A stretch of DNA of 64,000 bases from Streptomyces chromofuscus (GTDB taxonomy: Bacteria > Actinomycetota > Actinomycetes > Streptomycetales > Streptomycetaceae). The translations under genes and the position numbers were made by a program. The notes below the pieces were generated by a model. The model searched no databases and was not told the DNA's origin. It saw only the letters and a program-made list of their open reading frames with translations. Positions 27,930 to 41,422 of this stretch are shown piece after piece. The stretch lies in NCBI RefSeq assembly GCF_015160875.1, contig NZ_CP063374.1, forward strand, positions 3,348,001 to 3,412,000. The letters are read 5' to 3'. The first letter of the stretch is position 1; every line of letters begins with the position of its first letter.

Positions 27930-28100
27930 TGTCGTCTCCGACGGCAGCAGGCCGGATGCGATGACCGTGACCCAGTAGTCGCCGAGCAGTTCGGCGAGGC
28001 GGGCCGTGGCCTCGGGGCCGAGGAGGTTCCAAGGGGCGGACGCCAGTTGGTCGGTGTGGTGTTCCACCTGCCGCCGCAGGGCTCGGCCCTCCTCCGTGGC
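27930..28100 (-). pseudogene. C-terminal fragment of an SCO6745/MarR-like helical protein
   Basis: The minus strand reads ATEEGRALRRQVEHHTDQLA, then PWNLLGPEATARLAELLGDY. This is the usual C-terminal half of the SCO6745-like family (EGRALR-x-VE-x-x-TD-x-L-A). No N-terminal half exists: the frame continues only into the reverse of the mfd end. I see no other gene in the 397-bp gap after the antitoxin-like gene. Confidence 0.5.
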
Positions 28101-28161
28101 CGGCCGCGGGGACCCGTTCGCCCGCCCGCCCGTCCGCCCCGCCCGTCCGAACAACGCGCGC

Positions 28162-31695
<3,534 letters not shown>

Positions 31696-32138
31696 GGGGG
31701 CTTTCCGTCCGGGATGACGAGGGCTGATGACTGACAGGGGTTGTTGACAGGGGCCGGCTGGTGGCAGGTGTGGGCAACGCGAATCACCCGACACGCGGGG
31801 CGGGCCGGGGGTCTCCAGAGTACGTCGCCGCCGGGGAAGTCACCCGGGGGAGTGAAGACGCCGGTCCGGGAAGGGCCGGGCCGGCGGCCGAGGACCCGCC
31901 TGTCCGCCCACCCCTGGCCGCCCGCGTTCCAGCACGTCGAGAGGCGGTCCACCGGGAACTCGGCCGAACGCCGGCCATGGCGAGAGCCGGCGCGCGGAGC
32001 CGCCCTGCGCGACCCGGCACCGCAGAGTCGCCCTCGGCCTCCCCATGGACTCGGCCTCCCCATGGCAAGGCCCGGCGCCGGAGAGTCCTGCCGGACTCCT
32101 CGACGCCGGGCCCTCCCCCGCACCCCCGTGTGCGGTGG
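31696..32138. other. 443-bp intergenic region upstream of mfd
   Basis: No gene seen. It contains a short duplication (CTCGGCCTCCCCATGG at 32051 region) and the terminator of the ABC operon. Any mfd promoter must lie in its left part but has no clear consensus. Confidence 0.5.
32069..32112 (-). terminator. Terminator of the second FtsX-type ABC operon
   Basis: Outer 9-bp stem GGCCCGGCG (32069-32077 with 32104-32112), with a second nearly perfect inner stem (GAGTCC/GGACTC), 27 bp after the permease stop. Confidence 0.7.
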
Positions 32139-34718
32139 CTACTCGGTGGCGATGGCGTTGAGGACGTTCATGCGGCCGGCCCGGAAGGCCGGTATCAGGG
32201 CGGCGAACAGGCCCACGAAGGCCGAGCCGACGAACACCGCGCCGATGGTCGGCCACGGGATCTCCAGCACGTTCAGCCCTTCCAGGGCGAGCAGCTGCTG
32301 TGCCGTGGCACCCCAGCCCATGCCCAGCCCCAGGCCCAGCAGGGCACCGAAGAGGGCGATCACTACCGACTCCAGGCGGATCATCCGGCGCAGTTGCCGG
32401 CGCGAGAGTCCGATCGCCCGCATCAGGCCGATCTCCCGGGTCCGCTCGACCACCGACAGGGCGAGCGTGTTCACGACGCCCAGGATCGCGACGATGATCG
32501 CGAGAGCGAGCAGGCCGTAGATCATGTTCAGCAGCTGCCCGATCTGGTCCTTCAGGGCCTCCTTGTAGTCGGTCTGGTCCCGGACGCTGTACTGCGGGTA
32601 GTCGTCCAGCGCCGTCTTCAGCGCCGCGTACGCGGCCGCCTCCTCGCCGTCCTGCGCCGAGGCGAAGAGCAGCATGTCGAGCGGCATCCTCTCCGCGGGG
32701 ACGTACGTGGCGAGGGTGTCGATCGACGTGTACATCGCCCCCTGGTCGATCACCGCCTCGCTGCTGGTGATCGCCCGGACCGTGAGCTGCGCCGTGGAGC
32801 CGTCCCGGAAGTCGACGGCGATCTTGGAGCCGAGCTCGATGCCGTGGTCCTTGGCGTACTCCTCGTGGACGGACATCGAGTCGGGCCGGTAGGCGTCGGC
32901 GAGGTCGCCCGCGACGGTCTCGACCCGCAGGTCCTGCGCGTACGTCGGGTCGGCGGCCGTGATGGCGGTGTCCTTCGACGTCTTGCCGTCAGGGGTCGTG
33001 AAGTCGGCCTTGGTCCACTTGTACTCGGTGACGCGGTCGACGCCGTCGGCGGCCTTCACGGCCTCGACGGCCTGGGGCGTGATCAGCTGCCCGGTGTCGG
33101 ACTGCACGATGAAGTCCGTACCGACGCTCTTGTCGAGTTCCTCCGTCGCCGAGGCGACCATCGAGGAGCCGACCACCGACAGGCAGGCCACCAGCGCCAG
33201 CCCGATCATCAGCGCGGCTCCCGTGGCACCCGTGCGGCGCGGGTTGCGCAGCGCGTTGCGCTCGGCCATCCGGCCGACGGGGCCGAACATCCGCAGCACG
33301 ATCGCGCCGAGCACCCGGACCACCGCGCCCGCCAGCAGCGGGCCGACGACGACGAAACCGATCAGCGACAGCACCACGCCCGCGCCCAGCCACAGCGCGC
33401 CGTCACCGGCCGTGTCGGCGGCCGTGGCGAGATACAGCGCGAGCCCGCCGGCGCCCGTCAGCAGCACGCCGGCCACGGCCCGGACGGCACCCGCCCTGGC
33501 GTCGGCGGGGGCGCCCGCGTCGCGCAGCGCGGCCATCGGGGAGACCTTGCCGGCGCGGCGGGCCGGGAGGTAGGCGGCCAGGACCGTGACGACGACGCCC
33601 AGCACGAGGCCGACCACCGGGGTGGTCCAGACGACCGTCAGGTCGTCCGTCGAAAGGTTCATGCCCATGGCGCCCATGAGCTTCATCAGACCCACGGCGA
33701 GCCCGACGCCCGCGCCGACGCCCAGCACGGAGCCGACGACGCCGAGCAGCAGCGCCTCGATCAGCACCGAGCGGTTGACCTGCCTGCGGCTCGATCCGAT
33801 GGCCCGCATCAGGCCGATCTCGCGGGTGCGCTGGGCGACCAGCATGGAGAAGGTGTTGATGATCAAAAAGACGCCGACGAGGAAGGCGATTCCGGCGAAG
33901 CCGAGCATCGCGTACTTGATGACGCCCATGAACGCCTGGACGTCCTCGGCGTTGGCGTCGGCGACCTCCTTGGCCGTCTGCACCTTGTAGCCGCCGTCGA
34001 GCGCGGTGGTGACGTTCTTCTTCAGCTGGGCGTCGCTGACGCCGGGAGCGGCGGTGACGTTGACGTTGGTGTACACGCCGGTCTCGCCGACCAGGGTCCG
34101 CTGGGCGGTCTCCGTGTCGAGGTAGAAGATCGCGGCGCCGGGGTTGGTGACGGTGAAGTCGGCGATGCCGGAGACGTTCGCGCGGTGCGTGCCGACGGCG
34201 GTGATGATGCCGATCTCGTCGCCCAGCTCCAGGCCGTGCTTGTCGGCGGTGTCCGCGTCGACCATCACCTGGTCGGCACTCTTGGGCGCCGAACCGGAGC
34301 TGATCTTCATGGTGCGGGCTTCGTTGGAGTTCCAGTTGCCGACGATCGTCGGCCCGCCGCTGGTCGGCGAGAGGCTGTCCTTGTCCGCGTCGATGACGGT
34401 CACCGACGTCGAGAAGACGGTCCCCTCCGCCGACTTGACGCCGTCCGCCGTGCCGATCTCGTCGACGACGGAGGCCGGCATGACCGGCGGCTTGCCGTTG
34501 TCCGCGGTGGTCTCGCCGGTGTCCGAGGAGCCCTTGGCGCTGACCGTGACGTCCGAGGCGGTGGCCGCGAACAGCTTGTCGAAGGTGGTGTTCATCGTGT
34601 CGGTGAACACCAGGGTGCCGCACACGAAGGCGACCGACAGCAGCACGGCGACGGCCGACAGGGCCATCCGCCCCTTGTGTGCGAGGAAGTTGCGCATGGA
34701 GGTCTTCAGCACGGTCAT
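32139..34718 (-). CDS. ABC transporter permease, FtsX/MacB type
   Basis: An 859-residue paralogue of the permease at 336-2864, with the same plan. The N-terminal span (MALSAVAVLLSVAFVCGTLVF) precedes a large outer domain and two FtsX modules, each with the RTREIGLMRAIG signature (FSMLVAQRTREIGLMRAIGS, LALSVVERTREIGLMRAIGL). Its ATG overlaps the TGA of the ATPase gene (ATGA), giving translational coupling. The substrate is unknown. This pair shows the intact arrangement from which the left-edge pair differs. Confidence 0.92.
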   Translation of the reverse strand: MTVLKTSMRNFLAHKGRMALSAVAVLLSVAFVCGTLVFTDTMNTTFDKLFAATASDVTVSAKGSSDTGETTADNGKPPVMPASVVDEIGTADGVKSAEGTVFSTSVTVIDADKDSLSPTSGGPTIVGNWNSNEARTMKISSGSAPKSADQVMVDADTADKHGLELGDEIGIITAVGTHRANVSGIADFTVTNPGAAIFYLDTETAQRTLVGETGVYTNVNVTAAPGVSDAQLKKNVTTALDGGYKVQTAKEVADANAEDVQAFMGVIKYAMLGFAGIAFLVGVFLIINTFSMLVAQRTREIGLMRAIGSSRRQVNRSVLIEALLLGVVGSVLGVGAGVGLAVGLMKLMGAMGMNLSTDDLTVVWTTPVVGLVLGVVVTVLAAYLPARRAGKVSPMAALRDAGAPADARAGAVRAVAGVLLTGAGGLALYLATAADTAGDGALWLGAGVVLSLIGFVVVGPLLAGAVVRVLGAIVLRMFGPVGRMAERNALRNPRRTGATGAALMIGLALVACLSVVGSSMVASATEELDKSVGTDFIVQSDTGQLITPQAVEAVKAADGVDRVTEYKWTKADFTTPDGKTSKDTAITAADPTYAQDLRVETVAGDLADAYRPDSMSVHEEYAKDHGIELGSKIAVDFRDGSTAQLTVRAITSSEAVIDQGAMYTSIDTLATYVPAERMPLDMLLFASAQDGEEAAAYAALKTALDDYPQYSVRDQTDYKEALKDQIGQLLNMIYGLLALAIIVAILGVVNTLALSVVERTREIGLMRAIGLSRRQLRRMIRLESVVIALFGALLGLGLGMGWGATAQQLLALEGLNVLEIPWPTIGAVFVGSAFVGLFAALIPAFRAGRMNVLNAIATE

Positions 34719-35503
34719 GACGTACGCCCCCGGGCGTCGAAGTCCTTCATGCGGTCCAGGACGGTGTCGGCGGTCGGCCGGTACATCTCGTCGACGATCC
34801 GGCCGTCGGCGAGATACAGCACCCGGTCGGCGTACGAAGCGGCCACCGGGTCGTGCGTGACCATCACGATGGTCTGCCCCAGCTCGTCCACGGACTGGCG
34901 CAGGAAGCCGAGCACCTCGGCGCCCGCGCGCGAGTCGAGGTTCCCGGTCGGCTCGTCCCCGAAGATGATCTCCGGCCGCGCGGCCAGCGCCCGCGCCACG
35001 GCGACCCGCTGCTGCTGTCCGCCGGAGAGCTGCGTCGGCCGGTGCTTGAGCCGCCCGGCGAGCCCGACGGTGTCCACGACCCGGTCGAGCCACTCCTTGT
35101 CGGGCTTGCGGCCGGCGATGTCCATGGGCAGCGTGATGTTCTCCATCGCGTTCAGCGTCGGCAGCAGGTTGAACGCCTGGAAGATGAACCCGATCCGGTC
35201 CCGGCGCAACTGCGTCAGCTTCTTGTCCTTCAGACCGGTGATCTCCGTCTCGTCGAGGTAGATCTGTCCGCTCGTGACGGTGTCGAGCCCGGCCAGGCAG
35301 TGCATCAGGGTGGACTTGCCCGACCCCGACGGGCCCATGATGGCGGTGAACTGACCGCGGGCGATGTCCACGTCGACATGGTCGAGGGCGACGACGCGGG
35401 TCTCCCCGGCCCCGTACGCCTTGACGACCTGCCGCGCCCGCGCGGCGACGGCCGTACGCTCTCCAGTACCCCCGTGCCTGGGAATGGTTACAGCCGATGT
35501 CAC
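34715..35503 (-). CDS. ABC transporter ATP-binding protein, MacB/LolD type
   Basis: A 262-residue ATPase. Walker A is GPSGSGKSTLMHCLAG, Q-loop FIFQAFNLLP, ABC signature LSGGQQQRVAVARALAARPE, Walker B IIFGDEPTGNLD, and switch His VMVTHD. It powers the FtsX-type permease translated from the overlapping gene. The GTG start has AGGAGA 7 nt upstream. Its C-terminus is almost identical to the fragment at position 1-96. Confidence 0.95.
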   Translation of the reverse strand: MTSAVTIPRHGGTGERTAVAARARQVVKAYGAGETRVVALDHVDVDIARGQFTAIMGPSGSGKSTLMHCLAGLDTVTSGQIYLDETEITGLKDKKLTQLRRDRIGFIFQAFNLLPTLNAMENITLPMDIAGRKPDKEWLDRVVDTVGLAGRLKHRPTQLSGGQQQRVAVARALAARPEIIFGDEPTGNLDSRAGAEVLGFLRQSVDELGQTIVMVTHDPVAASYADRVLYLADGRIVDEMYRPTADTVLDRMKDFDARGRTS

Positions 35504-35996
35504 CGTATGTCTCCTATGTCGGTCAGCAGTTGACTCGTCAGGACTCGTACCGTCTCGTACGGAGTCGTGTGCAGTGGTTCGTCGCGGTAGCGCGTCGCAG
35601 TGGTACGTCGCGGTGGTACGTCGATGAGTCTCGCGGCAGGAGGGGGTGCCGCTCGATGGTGCACGGCCCCCTCTTCTCCTGAGGAAAACCCCACCCCCGA
35701 GGGTGCGGAGTGCCGCCCCCGACGGTGCGGCGCACCGCCCTCGACAACCCTCCCGGCGACGCCCCCAGCGACGTAAAGCCAGGTTAAGGACGGCCTGAGC
35801 GCCCCTCGTCCTCCGCCGGGACGAACCCTCCCCGAGCCGCAGTACGGAGATCCCCCTAGGGGCAGTCCCCCTTCAGGCGGAGCCCGTCTCAGGGTCGGTC
35901 CCTCGCGCGGCCCACCCAGGTTGCACCCTCCCGTCGCGTGAGGGTCAAGTGGGAAGCTGTCGGACGGCAGATAGGTGCAAGGGGAAGGGATCTCGC
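35504..35996. other. 493-bp divergent intergenic region (ABC operon / MFS gene)
   Basis: No gene: the open frames lack coding character. It contains repeated GTCGCGGTGGTACGTCG near 35600 and a perfect 10-bp palindrome CCCCTAGGGG at 35853-35862. It should hold both divergent promoters. Confidence 0.5.
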
Positions 35997-37490
35997 GTGG
36001 GCAGCACCCAACCCGCCGTGCGCGGCACCGCACGAGGCGCCGCGACCGGCAAGCGGGGAGCGGTCGTGGCGGCGCTCATGCTCGCCATGGCGCTGGCGGC
36101 GCTCGACTCGACCGTCGTCTCCACGGCCGTCCCGCAGATCGTCGGCGACCTGGGCGGCTTCTCCGTCTTCTCCTGGCTCTTCTCCGGCTATCTGCTCGCC
36201 GTCACCGTCACCCTCCCCCTCTACGGCAAGCTCTCCGACACCTTCGGCCGCAAACCCGTCCTCATGGCGGGCGCGTCCGTGTTCCTCCTCGGCTCCCTGC
36301 TGTGCGCCCTGGCCTGGGACATGTGGGCGCTGATCGCCTTCCGCGTCGTGCAGGGCCTGGGCGGCGGCGCCCTGCAGGGCACGGTCCAGACGCTCGCCGC
36401 CGATCTGTACCCGCTGGAGGAACGCCCGAAGATCCAGGCCAGGCTGTCCACGGTGTGGGCGGTCTCGGCGGTCGCCGGGCCGGCGGTCGGCGGGGTGCTG
36501 GCCGCGTACGCCGACTGGCGCTGGATCTTCCTGGTCAACCTGCCGGTCGGCGGACTGGCCCTGTGGCTGATCGTGCGCCACCTGCACGAGCCGCGACGGG
36601 AAAAGGCCGCACGCGCGCGCGTGGACTGGTCGGGCGCGCTCACCGTGTTCGCCTGCGGCGGGGTCCTGCTGACCGCACTGGTGCAGGGCGGGGTGGCGTG
36701 GCCGTGGCTGTCGGCGCCGTCGATCGCCCTGCTGGGTACGGGACTCGCGCTCGTCGCGCTGCTCGTGGTGATCGAACGCCGGGCGGCCGAACCGATCATC
36801 CCGGGCTGGGTCTGGCGCCGCCGTACGATCGCCGCGGTCAACCTCGCGCTGGGCGCGCTGGGGCTGCTCATGGTCGCCCCGGCGGTCTTCCTGCCGACGT
36901 ACGCCCAGTCCGTCCTCGGCCTCGGCCCGGTCGCCGCCGGATTCGTGCTCTCCGTGTGGACGCTGAGCTGGCCGGTCTCGGCGGCGTGCAGCCAGCACGT
37001 CTACCGCCGGATCGGCTTTCGCAACACGGCCGTGCTCGGCATCGGCGCGGCCACCCTGATCCTGCTGGCCTTCCCCCTGTTGCCGTACCCGGGCGCGGCC
37101 TGGCAGCCGACGCTGCTGATGCTCCTGCTGGGCGCCGCCCTGGGCCTCTTCCAGCTCCCCCTCGTCGTCGGCGTCCAGTCCACCGTCGGCTGGTCGGAAC
37201 GCGGCACGGCCACGGCCTCCATCCTCTTCTGCCGCCAGATCGGCCAGACCGTCGGCGCGTCGGTCTTCGGCGCCGTCGCCAACGGCGTCCTCGCCGGCCG
37301 CCTCGGCAGCGCGGACCTCGACGCCGTCGCCCACGGCCTCGACACGGGCGCGGCGTCAGGGACGACCAGGCGGGCCGTCGCGGAGGCGGTCCACGCCGTC
37401 TACCTGGGCGCGGCCTGCGCGGCCGCCCTCGCCTTCCTGGTGCTGCTGGTGCTGGCGCCGCGCCGCTTCCCGGTCATCGACGACCACTGA
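35997..37490 (+). CDS. MFS drug-resistance transporter, 14-helix (DHA2/EmrB) type
   Basis: A 497-residue integral membrane exporter. Hallmarks: LDSTVVSTAVPQIVGDLGG in helix 1 (motif D1), LYGKLSDTFGRKPVLM (motif A), RVVQGLGGGALQG (motif B) and AGPAVGGVLAAY (motif C). It presumably expels drugs with proton exchange. The GTG start has GGAAGGGA 7 nt upstream. No regulator gene is adjacent. Confidence 0.9.
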   Translation: MGSTQPAVRGTARGAATGKRGAVVAALMLAMALAALDSTVVSTAVPQIVGDLGGFSVFSWLFSGYLLAVTVTLPLYGKLSDTFGRKPVLMAGASVFLLGSLLCALAWDMWALIAFRVVQGLGGGALQGTVQTLAADLYPLEERPKIQARLSTVWAVSAVAGPAVGGVLAAYADWRWIFLVNLPVGGLALWLIVRHLHEPRREKAARARVDWSGALTVFACGGVLLTALVQGGVAWPWLSAPSIALLGTGLALVALLVVIERRAAEPIIPGWVWRRRTIAAVNLALGALGLLMVAPAVFLPTYAQSVLGLGPVAAGFVLSVWTLSWPVSAACSQHVYRRIGFRNTAVLGIGAATLILLAFPLLPYPGAAWQPTLLMLLLGAALGLFQLPLVVGVQSTVGWSERGTATASILFCRQIGQTVGASVFGAVANGVLAGRLGSADLDAVAHGLDTGAASGTTRRAVAEAVHAVYLGAACAAALAFLVLLVLAPRRFPVIDDH

Positions 37491-37699
37491 CGCGCCGAGC
37501 AGGCTGACGGGCCCTCAAAAGTCGGAGTTAACGCGGGTAACACCGCAGGTCATCGACAGGTCGCCGAAGTAAGCGCATACCGACCGCTCAGTTTGGCGAA
37601 AACCTCGCGCGCCCCAGGCCCGCCGAGTAGCGTGCGTGGCCCGCCCCCCACCTCCCTGCGGTCCGCCGCCACGGACCCGAGCCACGCAAGGAGCACGGG

Positions 37700-38263
37700 A
37701 TGTCCCACGACCCGTTCCCGCCGTACCGACGACATCCGTCCGGCCCACCGCCGTACGACCCCTACTTCGCGTCGCCCTCCCCCGACGTCCCGCCCGCTTC
37801 CCGGCCACCGTCCAGCCCCTACTTCCCGCCGTCCGACCCCTTCTTCGCGCCGCCCTCCCCCGGTGCCCCCTCGGCGTCGGCGACGTACCCCACCTACCCC
37901 TGGCAGCCGGAGGCGCAGCCCGGGCACGCCCCGCGGCGTACACCGGTCCACGCACCGCTCGGGCACCACAGCGACCTGCGCGTCCTGCGCAGCGCCTACC
38001 GCTGGCAGCGGCGCGTGGCGACGCTCACCGCGCTCGGGTACTTCACGCTGTTCCTGGTGCTGTCGGCGTTCACGCCGGGATTGATGACGGCCGAGGCGGC
38101 CGGTGGACTGCCGGCCGGACTGCTGCTCGCGCTGGCGCAACTGCCGGTCACCTGGATGGCGATAGTGCTGTACGAGCACACCGCGCGCGTGCGGGTCGAT
38201 CCGCTCGCCGCCCAGATCCGCCGGCATGCCGCGCTGGACGCCAAGCGGGGGGCCGCGCGGTGA
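37700..38263 (+). CDS. DUF485 membrane protein, partner of the sodium/solute symporter
   Basis: A 187-residue protein. A long Pro/Ser/Tyr-rich N-terminus (about 90 residues, e.g. PPYDPYFASPSPDVPPAS) precedes a DUF485 unit with two membrane spans (TLTALGYFTLFLVLSAF and GLLLALAQLPVTWMAIVLY). DUF485 proteins (YjcH) are always found before ActP-like symporters. Its stop overlaps the GTG of the symporter (GTGA). AAGGAG precedes the ATG. The disordered extension is longer than in YjcH. Confidence 0.87.
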   Translation: MSHDPFPPYRRHPSGPPPYDPYFASPSPDVPPASRPPSSPYFPPSDPFFAPPSPGAPSASATYPTYPWQPEAQPGHAPRRTPVHAPLGHHSDLRVLRSAYRWQRRVATLTALGYFTLFLVLSAFTPGLMTAEAAGGLPAGLLLALAQLPVTWMAIVLYEHTARVRVDPLAAQIRRHAALDAKRGAAR

Positions 38264-39870
38264 CCGGGTTCGACGAGTCGGCCGAGACGATGTCGCTGGT
38301 CGCGTTCACCGTCGTCGCCACGATCACGCTGCTGCTGTGCGTGATGACCGGCCCGGACCGCGACGACCTCGACGAGTTCTACACCGGCTACAGCTCCCTG
38401 TCCCCGATGCGCAACGGCCTGGCGATCGCGGGCGACTACATCTCCGCGGCGACCGTGCTGGGCACGGGCGGGGTGATCGCGCTGTACGGCCACGACGGGA
38501 TCGTGCTGGCGCTCAGCACGGCGCTGTCACTGATGCTGCTGATGTTCCTGCTGGCGGAACCCCTGCGCAACGCGGGCCGTTTCACGATGGGAGACGCCTT
38601 CGCACGCCGTATGCCGGGGCGGTGTGTGCGGGTGACCGCGTGCGTGGTGACGCTGGCCGCGCTGCTGCCGCTGATGCTGGTCCAGCTCGCGGGCACCGGA
38701 CAGCTGATGGCGTTCCTGCTGGGAATCTCCGGGACGGCGGTGGAGACGGGCTGCATCGTCGGACTGGGCGCCCTGATGATCAGTTACGCCGCGATCGGGG
38801 GGATGAAGGGGACCGCACTCATCCAGATCCTGAAGATGGTCATGCTGCTCGGATCGGGCGCGGTCGTCGCCCTGCTCGTGCTGAGCAAGTTCGACTGGGA
38901 TCCCGTCGCGCTGTTCAACACAGCAGCGGAGCACAGCGGGGTGGGGGCCGCGTACCTCAACTCCGGGTTGCAGTTCGAGGGCGGGCCGTTCCCTCGGCTC
39001 GACATGATCACCGCCGAGTTGTGCGTGGTGCTCGGCGCCGCCTGCCTGCCGCACGTCACCATGCGCATGTACACCGCGTCCAGCGCCCGCCAGGTGCGCC
39101 GGTCGATGTCCTGGGCGGTGTCCAGCGTGGCCGTCTTCGTGCTGATCATCACGGTCGTCGGCATCGGTGCGACCGCGCTGATCGGCCGCGAGGCCATCGC
39201 CGGCGCGGACCCGCAGGGCAACTCCGCCTACCTGCTCGGCTCCCAGGCGGCACTCGGGCCGGAGATCACGACCGGCGAGACGTTCCTGTTCACGGCGGTC
39301 ACGACGGCGGTCTTCCTGACGGTCCTCGCCTCGGTCGGGGGCATGATCCTCGCCTGCGCCAACTCCCTCGCCCACGACGTCTTCGCCGGCCGCGTCCAGG
39401 ATCTGTCCGCCCGCCGCGAGATGACGCTGGCCCGCCTTTCCGCCGTCGTGGTCGGCATCCCGACGATCCTGCTGGCCACGATGGTCCAGCACCGGAGCCT
39501 GCAACCCCTGGTGACCCTGTCCTTCTGCCTCGGCGCCTCGGCCGTCGCGCCCGCCCTGGTCTACGGCCTGTTCTGGCGCCGCTACACCCGAACGGGCCTG
39601 CTGAGCACCCTCATCGGCGGCTCCCTCGCGGTCCTGATCCTGATGCCGGGCACCAACCTGGTCTCCGGTTCACCCGTCTCCGCCTACCCCGAGGCCGACT
39701 TCACGTACTTCCCGTTCACGACGACGGGCCTGGTGTCCATCCCCATGGGCTTCGCCTGCGGATGGCTGGGGACGATGGTGTCCGGCCGACGCAAGGCGGA
39801 GGAACAGCGGCGCCAGTACGAGGCCGTGGAGGGGTGGATCCTGGCGGGGGCGGTGCGGAGGAAGGAGTGA
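38260..39870 (+). CDS. Sodium:solute symporter, ActP-like
   Basis: A 536-residue SSS-family transporter with about 13 spans. DEFYTGYSSLSPMRNGLAIAGDYISAATVL is the typical N-terminal region (sodium site), with AAIGGMKGTALIQILK and SVGGMILACANSLAHDVFAG further on. Paired with DUF485 it most likely takes up acetate or another short carboxylate; pyruvate is also possible. It lacks a C-terminal regulatory domain. Confidence 0.88.
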   Translation: MTGFDESAETMSLVAFTVVATITLLLCVMTGPDRDDLDEFYTGYSSLSPMRNGLAIAGDYISAATVLGTGGVIALYGHDGIVLALSTALSLMLLMFLLAEPLRNAGRFTMGDAFARRMPGRCVRVTACVVTLAALLPLMLVQLAGTGQLMAFLLGISGTAVETGCIVGLGALMISYAAIGGMKGTALIQILKMVMLLGSGAVVALLVLSKFDWDPVALFNTAAEHSGVGAAYLNSGLQFEGGPFPRLDMITAELCVVLGAACLPHVTMRMYTASSARQVRRSMSWAVSSVAVFVLIITVVGIGATALIGREAIAGADPQGNSAYLLGSQAALGPEITTGETFLFTAVTTAVFLTVLASVGGMILACANSLAHDVFAGRVQDLSARREMTLARLSAVVVGIPTILLATMVQHRSLQPLVTLSFCLGASAVAPALVYGLFWRRYTRTGLLSTLIGGSLAVLILMPGTNLVSGSPVSAYPEADFTYFPFTTTGLVSIPMGFACGWLGTMVSGRRKAEEQRRQYEAVEGWILAGAVRRKE

Positions 39871-40300
39871 GGCGGACGCGGGTGAGGCCGGGGCTGGGCC
39901 CCGGCGGGCCGGGTCGGAGCGGGGCGACCCGGCGCGGGCTGGGGCGGAGGTCGGATGCGGACCGGCCCGAGCCCGTTTCCCGGCCGGCGGGCGGCAGGGG
40001 ACCTCGCGCGGGTGACCGCGGGAGCCGGGGCGCCGCGGCCTCCGTCGGCACTTGGACGACCGGGCGCCGACACCCGACACCCGACGCCCGGACAATCGTT
40101 CGTGGACCCTGCCGGCCGGCCGCAGGACAACGGCACCCGCCGGGCACCGCCGGTTTCACGAGGCACCTACCGGGCACCGCCGGTTTCACGAAGCACCTCG
40201 GGGTCCGCCAGGCGCCGTCGAGGCCGGGAGGCACCTACGGGGTTCACCGTGCGCCGTCGGCTTCACCAGGCTCCTCGGGTCCCGTCAGGCGCCGTGGGTT
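39871..40300. other. 430-bp intergenic region with a 30-bp tandem duplication
   Basis: No gene seen. CGGGCACCGCCGGTTTCACG begins two adjacent 30-bp copies (40141-40170 and 40171-40200, 2 differences), followed by more degenerate copies to about 40300. These lie just beyond the stop of the minus-strand coiled-coil gene. Confidence 0.7.
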
Positions 40301-41191
40301 CTACTCCGCCGGTGCCCGCCCGCCCGTCAGGGCCGCCAGGCTGCTGCGTACGTGGTCCATGTGCGCCTGTACGTCCTGCCGGCGCTCGCCGTGCTCGCGC
40401 AGCACCCGTTCCGTCTCGCGCGCGATGTGCTCCGCCCGCTTCCGTGCCTCCGCCAGCACCTCGGCGGCACGCGCACGCGCCTGCTCCTGCAGGCCTCCGA
40501 CGGACTGCTCGACGTCCGCGAGGTCCCGCTGCGCCTCGGCCAGCGCTGCCTCCGCGCGCGCCGCACGTTCGGCGATCAGCGCCTCCAGGGCGGCCGCGCC
40601 CTCCACGGCCTCGCGTTCCGCCGCGGCCCAGCGCTCGGCGTGCTCCTTCTCCAGGTCGGCCAGCATGGCGGCGGTGCGCTGCCGTACCTCGCGCAGGGCG
40701 GAAAGCACCTCCGCGCGGCCCTCCTTCACCTCGCGCCGGGCAGTGACGCGGATCTCGTCCGCCTCGGCGCGCGCCGCGAGCAGCCGGTGACGGGCGCGTT
40801 CGTCGGCCTCCGACAGGAGCGCGTCCGCCTCCTCCTGCGCCTTCCGGCGCACGCTGTCGGCGTACGCCTCGGCCTGCGAGAGCCCCTGGTGCGCCTCGCG
40901 CCGCGCGCGCTCCCGTACCGCCGCGGCTTCCTCCCGCGCCAACTGGAAGAGGCGCCCCGCGCCCTCCCCGAGCGCCTCGTACGTCTGCGGCGGAAGGTCG
41001 GCCACCACCTCCCGCAGTTCCTCGACCTCCTCCTCCATCTCCCTGGCGAGGACGGTGAGGCGGGCGGCTCGTTCCCAGGCGGCGTCACGGTCCTCGGACA
41101 ACGCCTCGGCATACGCATCGACCTGTTCGGGGCGGTAACCGCGCCCCCGGACTGTCACGAAGCCATGCGACGACACGGATGCGCTGCTCAT
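40301..41191 (-). CDS. DivIVA-like coiled-coil protein
   Basis: A 296-residue protein. The N-terminus FVTVRGRGYRPEQVDAYAEAL resembles the DivIVA membrane-sensing region; the rest is almost entirely Ala/Glu/Arg-rich coiled coil (about 35-285) with no Pro or Gly breaks. Such proteins, related to Scy/FilP and so-called cellulose-binding proteins, form filaments or scaffolds near hyphal tips and septa. GAGGGG lies 8 nt before the ATG. The specific role is unknown. Confidence 0.8.
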   Translation of the reverse strand: MSSASVSSHGFVTVRGRGYRPEQVDAYAEALSEDRDAAWERAARLTVLAREMEEEVEELREVVADLPPQTYEALGEGAGRLFQLAREEAAAVRERARREAHQGLSQAEAYADSVRRKAQEEADALLSEADERARHRLLAARAEADEIRVTARREVKEGRAEVLSALREVRQRTAAMLADLEKEHAERWAAAEREAVEGAAALEALIAERAARAEAALAEAQRDLADVEQSVGGLQEQARARAAEVLAEARKRAEHIARETERVLREHGERRQDVQAHMDHVRSSLAALTGGRAPAE

Positions 41192-41422
41192 GCCGGAACC
41201 CCTCGAGCGACGTCGATTTAGCGCATAGTTTGATGTATCGCGCAGAAATGGTCATAAACCGACACTCCGCATGCGCATTCGGGACTTCCGGACAGCAGAG
41301 GGGCCGGGCCCGGCCAACCGACCGAACCCGACCCCTCCCGCCGCCAATGCCGGCGCGTCAGAGCGACAGCACGTCAGACCGACACCGCATCAGACCGACA
41401 CCGCGTCATCACGACGTACGGG

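Noticed and set aside
31761..35261. Very long plus-strand open frame (over 1100 codons) across the second ABC operon
   Set aside because: It is the antisense of the permease and ATPase genes; the Arg/His/Val/Asp-rich composition is that of a GC-rich complementary frame and it has no ribosome site.
35500..36033. Minus-strand 177-codon frame between the ABC operon and the MFS gene
   Set aside because: It overlaps both divergent starts, has no ribosome site, and its composition is not that of a protein.
36700..37345. Minus-strand frames within the MFS gene
   Set aside because: Only complementary shadows; the plus-strand protein has all MFS motifs.
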